Assembly: GCF_007421815.1 (NCBI RefSeq)
Contig: NZ_VLNT01000012.1
Location: forward strand, 1-64,000
Direction of reading: 5' to 3'
Source of the DNA: Aeromicrobium piscarium
Lineage (GTDB): Bacteria; Actinomycetota; Actinomycetes; Propionibacteriales; Nocardioidaceae
Length of the DNA stretch: 64,000 bases
Part shown: piece by piece, positions 59,023-64,000 of the stretch
How the letters are laid out: every line of letters starts with the position of its first letter
How positions within the stretch are numbered: position 1 is the first letter of the stretch
Program-made: the position numbers and the translations under genes
The notes under the pieces: model-generated
Database searches by the model: none
Seen by the model: the letters and a program-made list of their open reading frames with translations, nothing else
What the model was told of the DNA's origin: nothing

Positions 59023-61215
59023 TCAGGCGAAGTTCTCGCCCGCGGCCGCCTTGTCGAGCAGCAGCTTCGGCGGGGCGAAGCGGTCGCCGTACTGCTCGGC
59101 GAGCTGCTGCGCGCGCTCGGTGAACGCCTGGATTCCGATGCGCCCGTCTGCCGCCTCGTAACCGTTGGCATACTGCAGCGCACCGCCGTGCAGGGGCGGG
59201 AAGCCGATACCGAAGATCGAGCCGATATTGGCGTCGGCGACGGTACGCAGCACGCCCTCCTCCAGGCACCGGATGGTCTCCAGGCTCATGATGAACAGCA
59301 GCCGCTCCTGGATGTCCTCGACCGGGATATCGACATCGTCCTTGACGAACAGATCCCACAGGCCCGGCCAGAGGTACTTCTTGCCGTCCTCGGGGTACTC
59401 GTAGAAGCCCGCACCCGCGGCCTTGCCCTTGCGGTCGAGATCGACGAGCTTGTTGACCACGTCCATCGCGGGGCTGTCGGGGAAGGCCTTGCCGTCGTCC
59501 TCGGCGGCCTTCTTGGCCTCGGCGTTGATCTTCTGCGGCAGCGTCAGCGAGACCTCGTCGATCATCGCGAGCGGCTGGCCGGGGAAGCCGGCGAGCGAGG
59601 CGGCGCGCTCGATGCGGACCGGGTTGACGCCCTCACCGAGCAGCTGAGCGCCCTCCATCACCAGGGTGCCGAAGACCCGCGAGGTGAAGAAGCCGCGGCT
59701 GTCGTTGACGACGATCGGCGTCTTCTTGATCTGCTTGGTGTAGTCGATCGCGCGGGCGATGGCCTCATCGGAGGTCTTCTCACCGACGATGATCTCCACC
59801 AGCGGCATCTTGTCCACGGGGCTGAAGAAGTGGATGCCGATGAAGTCCTCAGGCCGCTTGACGCCCTGCGCGAGCAGGGTGATCGGCAGCGTCGAGGTGT
59901 TGGAGCCGAGCAGGGCATCGGGCTTGACGACCGACTCGAGGTCGCCGAAGACCGAGTGCTTGAGCTCGACCGACTCGAAGACCGCCTCGACCACGAAGTC
60001 GCAGCCTTCGAGGTCGGCGTAGTCGGCGGTCGGGGTGATGCGGGCAAGCACCTCGTCGGCAGCCTCCTGCGTCATCCGGCCCCGCGAGACGGCCTTGTCG
60101 AGCAGGTTCTTGCTGTAGGCCTTGCCCTTCTCAGCGGCCTCCAGCGAGACATCCTTCAGCACGACCTCGATGCCGACCTTGGCCGAGACATAGGCGATGC
60201 CAGCGCCCATCATGCCGGCGCCGAGGATGGCCAGCTTGGTGGCCTTGGTCTTCTCGATGCCGTCAGGACGGGACTTGCCGGCGTTGATGGCCCCGAGGTC
60301 GAAGAAGAAGGCCTGCGTCATGTTCTTGAACTGCTGGCCGACGAGCAGCTCCACGAGGTAGCGCGACTCGATCCGGCTGGCGGTCTCGAAGTCGACCTGC
60401 GCGCCCTCGACGGCGGCCGACATGATCGCCTTCGGCGCCTTGTAGTCCGCGCCCTTGACCTGCTTGCGCAGGTTCGAGGGGAAGCTCGGCAGGAAGGCCG
60501 CCAGCTTGGGATTCGAGGGAGCACCGCCGGGGATCTTGAAGCCGCGGGCGTCCCAGGGCTGCGTGGCGGCCTCGGCGTTGCCGGCATTCTCGTTCACCCA
60601 CGCGGCAGCTCGGTCGAGCAGCTGATCGGCGGGGACGACCTCGTCGATGAGGCCGATGCTGAGCGCCTTCTCGGGCTTGTTGCGCTGACCCTGGACGAGC
60701 ACCTTCATGAGCGCGTCCTGGATACCGAACATGCGCACGGTACGGGTCACGCCGCCACCGCCGGGCAGCAGTCCGAGCGTGGCCTCGGGCAGGCCGATCT
60801 CGTAGCGACCCTCTGCGGCGATGCGGTGGTGGCAGGCGAGGGCGATCTCCAGGCCGCCACCGAGCGCGGCACCGTTGATGGCTGCGACGACCGGCTTGCC
60901 GAGGGTCTCGAGCTTGCGCAGCGTGGCCTTGATGGACTCGACATTGGTGAAGAGCGCCTCAGCGTCCGAGGGCTTGGCCTTGGTCATGAGCTTGAGGTCG
61001 CCGCCGGCGAAGAAGGTCTGCTTCGCGCTGGCGATGATGACGCCCTTGATCGCATCGCCGTCGGCGGCGACCTCGGAGGCGAGACGATCCACCGCGGCCT
61101 CCATCGAGGCGCGGTAGGTCTCGTTCATCGTGTTGGCGTTCTGGTTCGGGTCGTCGATCGTGAGGGTGACGATCCCGTCGGCCACGTCGTAGCGGACCGC
61201 GTCAGTACTGGTCAT
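59023..61215 (-). CDS. fadB: Bifunctional enoyl-CoA hydratase/3-hydroxyacyl-CoA dehydrogenase (FadB/FadJ type)
   Basis: 730 residues. The hydratase domain (about 1-190) has FFAGGDLKLMTK, VAAINGAALGGGLEIALACH and GLPEATLGLLPGGGG with the catalytic glutamate. The dehydrogenase domain has LAILGAGMMGAGIAYVSAK (NAD) and SNTSTLPITLLAQGVKRPED, GIHFFSPVDKMPLVEII with the catalytic His/Glu. The C-terminal domain ends DRFAPPKLLLDKAA. It performs two middle steps of beta-oxidation and should complex with the thiolase encoded 31 bp upstream in the same operon. Confidence 0.94.
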   Translation of the reverse strand: MTSTDAVRYDVADGIVTLTIDDPNQNANTMNETYRASMEAAVDRLASEVAADGDAIKGVIIASAKQTFFAGGDLKLMTKAKPSDAEALFTNVESIKATLRKLETLGKPVVAAINGAALGGGLEIALACHHRIAAEGRYEIGLPEATLGLLPGGGGVTRTVRMFGIQDALMKVLVQGQRNKPEKALSIGLIDEVVPADQLLDRAAAWVNENAGNAEAATQPWDARGFKIPGGAPSNPKLAAFLPSFPSNLRKQVKGADYKAPKAIMSAAVEGAQVDFETASRIESRYLVELLVGQQFKNMTQAFFFDLGAINAGKSRPDGIEKTKATKLAILGAGMMGAGIAYVSAKVGIEVVLKDVSLEAAEKGKAYSKNLLDKAVSRGRMTQEAADEVLARITPTADYADLEGCDFVVEAVFESVELKHSVFGDLESVVKPDALLGSNTSTLPITLLAQGVKRPEDFIGIHFFSPVDKMPLVEIIVGEKTSDEAIARAIDYTKQIKKTPIVVNDSRGFFTSRVFGTLVMEGAQLLGEGVNPVRIERAASLAGFPGQPLAMIDEVSLTLPQKINAEAKKAAEDDGKAFPDSPAMDVVNKLVDLDRKGKAAGAGFYEYPEDGKKYLWPGLWDLFVKDDVDIPVEDIQERLLFIMSLETIRCLEEGVLRTVADANIGSIFGIGFPPLHGGALQYANGYEAADGRIGIQAFTERAQQLAEQYGDRFAPPKLLLDKAAAGENFA

Positions 61216-61245
61216 GCGTGTTCTCCTGTGAAGTCGGTCCGGCGC

Positions 61246-62460
<1,215 letters not shown>

Positions 62461-62527
62461 GACCGTCCTCGATTGCGGATAGAGACACTGGCGCCACCTG
62501 CCTGGTGTGCGCCGCTGTCCTCGATTG

Positions 62528-62544
62528 TGACACCATTACTGTCA
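62528..62544. promoter_or_regulatory. Inverted repeat TGACA-N7-TGTCA between fadA and the MerR gene
   Basis: Perfect five-base arms in TGACACCATTACTGTCA, 67 bp upstream of fadA and 39 bp upstream of the MerR start. A dyad of this size between divergent genes is a plausible operator for the MerR protein. Confidence 0.5.
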
Positions 62545-62583
62545 GAGTGGTAGCGCCGGGGTGAGCGAAGTGGAGACAGTCCT

Positions 62584-63297
62584 ATGACCGATGGTGATCC
62601 GAGCGAGAATCTGAGCGTGGAGCAGCTGGCGTCCCGCGTGGGGATGACGGTGCGCACGGTGCGCTTCTACGCCGGACGCGGGCTCATCCCCTCGCCGCGC
62701 CGCGAGGGGCGGCACGTCTTCTACGGTCCGGACCATCTGGCGCGGCTGGAGCTGGTGCGCGAGTTGCAGGCCCACGGGTTCACCCTCGCGGCGATCGAGG
62801 GCTATCTGGAGAAGATCCCCGCGGACGCGTCGCCCGCGCAGGTGGCCCTGCACCGCACACTGCTCGCGCCGTGGAATCCCGAGCTGCCCGAGACGCTCAC
62901 CCGCGAGCAGCTGGTCAAGCGCGCCGGGCACGAGCTCACCGACGACGATCTGGAGCTCTTCGCGGCTCTCGGCGTCATCGAGCCGACCCCCGTCGAGGAT
63001 GTCTTCAGCGTGGCCACGGCACACCTGGGCGTCGGCGTCGGGCTGCTGGAGATCGGTATGCCGCTGGAGGCCGCCCACGAGGCGCGACGAATCTTCACCG
63101 ATCACGGCACGCAGGTCGCCGAGGAGTTGACCGGGCTGTTCAAGCGCGCGGTCTGGCCGCACATCAAGCAGTCGGGGCAGACCGCGGAGGCCACCGCGGT
63201 CATCGAGCGCTTCAAGCCGTTGACGATCGCCGCCCTCGTGACGGCCTACGAGCAGGCCGTCGACGAGATGAAGCGCGAGGCCGTCCGCCGCCGCTGA
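62584..63297 (+). CDS. MerR-family transcriptional regulator
   Basis: 237 residues. The winged HTH is at about 10-80: LSVEQLASRVGMTVRTVRFY, GLIPSPRREGRHVFYG, LARLELVRELQAHGFTLAAI. The C-terminal region (about 110-237) is longer than in metal sensors and lacks the metal-binding cysteines, so it probably binds an organic ligand such as an acyl-CoA. It faces fadA across a palindrome, suggesting control of the fad operon and itself. Starts at ATG 62584 (no clear ribosome-binding site). Confidence 0.85.
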   Translation: MTDGDPSENLSVEQLASRVGMTVRTVRFYAGRGLIPSPRREGRHVFYGPDHLARLELVRELQAHGFTLAAIEGYLEKIPADASPAQVALHRTLLAPWNPELPETLTREQLVKRAGHELTDDDLELFAALGVIEPTPVEDVFSVATAHLGVGVGLLEIGMPLEAAHEARRIFTDHGTQVAEELTGLFKRAVWPHIKQSGQTAEATAVIERFKPLTIAALVTAYEQAVDEMKREAVRRR

Positions 63298-63413
63298 GCG
63301 GTGACGTACGAACCCCTCACCACCCCAGGCGGTGGGCTACGCACCCCTCGACGGCATTGAGAGGTGCGTAACCTACCGCCTCACGCCGCGAGAGGTGCGT
63401 AACCCACCGCCCT
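63298..63413. repeat. Family 1 palindromic repeat, copy i
   Basis: GCGGTGACGTACGAACCCC, GGCGGTGGGCTACGCACCC, then GAGAGGTGCGTAACCTACC and GAGAGGTGCGTAACCCACCG. It lies directly after the MerR stop and between convergent genes. Confidence 0.75.
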
Positions 63414-63435
63414 CGCTACCCCTCAGGCGACGAGA

Positions 63436-64000
63436 TCAGGCCGGGTGGGTCCAGTCGATGTGGGAGCAGTCGAGGCCGGGGGCGGTGACGAGCACGCGGG
63501 CCACGCCCATCGGATTCCCGACAGGGTCGGCGAGGACCTGGCCGGCGGCGTCCCACGCGACGATCGTGCACCCGGATGCCGCGGCGAGCTGGAGTCCCGC
63601 CGCGACATCCCAGGGATGGAACTCGTACTCGTAGGTCGCCGCCGCCCAGCCTGCCGCCACATAGGCGAGGTGCAAGGTGCAGGCCCCGAGCCGGCGGACG
63701 GCCCGGAAGGAGTCCAGCACGGTGCGGCAGGAATCGAGGATCGAGTCGGGCAGACCCGATCGTTCGTAGGGGGCGTTCGTGAGGATCTCGACCTCGCGGG
63801 TCCCCCGGCTCTGCTCGGGCCAGCGGAACGGCATGCCGTCGACCAGCAGCTCGTCGCCCGCGGTGTGGAAGGTCGCCCCGAGCACCGGCTCGTGCACCGC
63901 GGCGGCCACTGGCTCGGTGCCGCGCAGCGCGGCCACGGAGGTGGCGAAGATCGGCAGACCGGAGGCGAAATTGGAGGTGCCGTCGATCGGGTCGATGAGC
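63436..64000 (-). CDS. Inositol-monophosphatase family protein (partial, runs off the window)
   Basis: The reading frame continues from the stop at 63436 to the right edge. The window end encodes LIDPIDGTSNFASGLPIFAT with the DPxDGTxNF metal-binding motif, and WDVAAGLQLAAASG near the C-terminus is the WDxAAG motif. Members remove phosphate from inositol-1-phosphate, histidinol phosphate or PAP using Mg. The N-terminal third is missing. Confidence 0.9.
   Translation of the reverse strand, partial: LIDPIDGTSNFASGLPIFATSVAALRGTEPVAAAVHEPVLGATFHTAGDELLVDGMPFRWPEQSRGTREVEILTNAPYERSGLPDSILDSCRTVLDSFRAVRRLGACTLHLAYVAAGWAAATYEYEFHPWDVAAGLQLAAASGCTIVAWDAAGQVLADPVGNPMGVARVLVTAPGLDCSHIDWTHPA

Overview
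The window is high-GC bacterial DNA, about two thirds G+C by eye, with a strong G/C bias at third codon positions. The gene types point to an actinomycete (Actinomycetota). They include an LPXTG wall-anchored protein, an LppX/LprG-like lipoprotein, a Zur-type zinc-starvation ribosomal-protein locus laid out like the mycobacterial rpmB/Rv0106 region, a PucR-type regulator, a Pif1 helicase fused to a BRCT domain, and a FadA/FadB pair. I cannot resolve the genus; something near Mycobacteriales or Micrococcales would fit.

Bases 1 to about 18.1 kb look accessory. They hold the tail of an IS3-type transposase, a PucR-like regulator, a RNase D-like exonuclease, a HipA-fold kinase overlapping a HIRAN-domain partner, and a 1455-residue LPXTG surface protein. 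Next come five small secreted-protein genes, three of them paralogues, one with an amber codon at position 6. They are followed by a DarT/DarG toxin-antitoxin pair, a lipoprotein, and an unrecognised protein with a nuclease-like motif. Five genes here share an 18-bp inverted repeat (TTCGGA-N6-TCCGAA) 40 to 120 bp upstream of their start codons. This suggests a single cell-surface regulon.

From 18.4 kb the content is more ordinary. There is a Pif1-exonuclease-BRCT helicase, two small XRE regulators, an ATPase plus FtsX-type permease pair, an ABC-2 exporter with its TetR regulator, a DMT transporter, a Fpg/Nei glycosylase, a membrane protein and a DEAD-box RNA helicase. The locus at 32.4-34.9 kb is a divergon of zinc-free ribosomal proteins. 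uS14, bL33 and bL28 lie on one strand. bL31B, a CobW-like (Mrf-like) protein, bL32 and bL36 lie on the other. A Zur-like palindrome sits between the two arms.

From 34.9 to 64 kb there are oxidoreductases, a stress SDR with a small SAP/Rho-N-like protein, Dps, a truncated PotA-type ATPase and a histidine phosphatase. A two-component system faces an FtsX-type ABC transporter. Further on are a crotonase/hydrolase pair, a nitroreductase, an SDR/esterase pair, OsmC, a CDF transporter, a large LuxR-family ATPase regulator, an aldo/keto reductase and a Fic protein with repeated operator-like sites. The fadA-fadB beta-oxidation operon lies opposite a MerR regulator, and an inositol-monophosphatase-like gene runs off the right edge.

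At least nine intergenic copies of a palindromic repeat (core GGCGGTGA...TCACCGCC) occur between 24.8 and 63.4 kb and none in the first 24 kb. A separate 18-bp terminal-inverted-repeat element occurs twice. No tRNA, rRNA or CRISPR array was seen.
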